Origin: Chryseobacterium turcicum
GTDB taxonomy: Bacteria; Bacteroidota; Bacteroidia; Flavobacteriales; Weeksellaceae
Length of the DNA: 64,000 nt
NCBI RefSeq assembly: GCF_021010565.1
Contig: NZ_JAJNAY010000001.1
Coordinates: 2,770,001-2,834,000 of the forward strand
Direction: 5' to 3'
Positions 63,413-64,000 of the stretch are shown piece by piece (the first letter of the stretch is position 1; every line of letters starts with the position of its first letter). Both the position numbers and the translations under genes were made by a program. Below the pieces are notes generated by a model. The model made no database searches, was not told the origin of the DNA, and saw only the letters and a program-made list of their open reading frames with translations.

Positions 63413-64000
63413 ATGCCTTTTTTAAGCAGAAGATTTTTGTTCACCCTTTTTATCGTTTTATTCAGTTGTATTTATATCAATGCGCAAAAAACTGAGTCGA
63501 ATGTGATCATGGAAATTGAGCAGGAAAATTCAACATCTTATTCTAGGATTCTGAATATGGTTGTAAGTGTTCAGAATTTGAATTCTACTAATTTCAGTGG
63601 AAAAATTCAGTTTACCTATCCAAAAGGATTTAAAGTGATTACAGGTGACGAACCTTTAATAGAACTAAAACCCAACGAAAAAAAATATTTACCTGTAAGA
63701 ATAATCTTACCTTCTGATGCTGAAGCAGGATCATCTCCTATAAAAGTTCGGCTGCTTGATCAGCTTGGGAATTTTATAACCGAAAGAATTAAAGAACATA
63801 TTATTGAGATTAATAATGATCTGAATTTATCTTTATTAACAACCTCCATCTACAGATCTTCTAGCCAAGAGCCTTTATTAATAAAAGTGAGAGTAGGTAA
63901 TACAGGAAATATCTCTCAGGATATTACTTTGGTATGCAAAATTCCTGATCCTGAAAATGGGAATCAATTTTTGGAGCAACAAGCTTTAATTAATGTAAAA
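63413..64000 (+). CDS. Exported Ig-like protein, cut by the window end
   Basis: The frame opens at ATG 63413 (MPFLSRRFLFTLFIVLFSCI) and stays open for 196 codons to the window edge, so the C-terminus is missing. After the signal peptide, two Ig-like modules are seen (MVVSVQNLNSTNFSGKIQF, KPNEKKYLPVRIILPSDAEA and LIKVRVGNTGNISQDITLVC), like NEW/COG1470-type domains. It starts ten bases after the previous stop, so it is part of the same operon. It could be the outer-membrane assembly component if a barrel follows, which cannot be seen here. Confidence 0.7.
   Translation, partial: MPFLSRRFLFTLFIVLFSCIYINAQKTESNVIMEIEQENSTSYSRILNMVVSVQNLNSTNFSGKIQFTYPKGFKVITGDEPLIELKPNEKKYLPVRIILPSDAEAGSSPIKVRLLDQLGNFITERIKEHIIEINNDLNLSLLTTSIYRSSSQEPLLIKVRVGNTGNISQDITLVCKIPDPENGNQFLEQQALINVK

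Overview
The window looks like a chromosomal segment of a flavobacterium, most likely Chryseobacterium or a close relative in the Weeksellaceae. This is inferred from four things: low GC with AT-rich intergenic DNA; promoters of the Bacteroidetes form TTG-N19-TAnnTTTG; type IX secretion (T9SS) C-terminal domains, GLPGLI, GEVED and DUF1294-type proteins; and a type II-C CRISPR system with 47-nt repeats. No rRNA, tRNA, integrase or transposase gene was seen.

Layout. Positions 1-5.1 kb hold small lipoproteins in two paralogous pairs, a WG-repeat protein, an iron-type alcohol dehydrogenase and an SGNH hydrolase. Positions 5.2-12 kb (minus strand) hold a DEAD-box-family helicase, an ABC1/UbiB-type kinase with two small membrane proteins, prephenate dehydratase, a frameshifted secreted protein and a lipoprotein. 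Positions 12.1-19.2 kb are a purine cluster read purM-purN-purH-purD-guaA. Its gaps are full of palindromic repeats, a six-hairpin region before purH, and a promoter, 24-codon ORF and terminator ahead of purM. Positions 19.2-31.4 kb carry a flavin reductase, a pirin, an NTF2-like protein, an AstE-like hydrolase, a bile-acid-type symporter, metG, a GHL10 hydrolase, a delta-60/T9SS protein and typA. Positions 31.7-35 kb have a large MG2/plug-type surface protein and two small genes.

Positions 35.0-44.3 kb are a complete type II-C CRISPR-Cas locus. It has 44 repeats and 43 spacers, cas2, cas1 and a 1409-aa cas9 on the minus strand, and a tracrRNA on the plus strand just upstream of cas9. The anti-repeat, a TAnnTTTG box inside every repeat and a terminator after the last repeat all say the array is read on the plus strand, towards cas2. 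Two tandem ~98-bp hairpin units follow the tracrRNA.

Positions 44.5-59 kb have a 1504-aa T9SS adhesin, tex, a HAD phosphatase, an RDD protein, an M28 peptidase, a GLPGLI/regulatory-domain pair, an exported WrbA-RidA fusion divergent from an AraC regulator, and an Hc1-like histone. Positions 59.5-64 kb hold a second AraC regulator and a four-gene secreted operon: a beta-rich subunit, a PapD-like chaperone, a large secreted protein, and an Ig-like protein cut by the window end. It resembles a chaperone-assisted surface-fibre system and is the best candidate here for something poorly described.

The intergenic DNA carries at least seven different palindromic repeat families, several with two or three copies inside the window.
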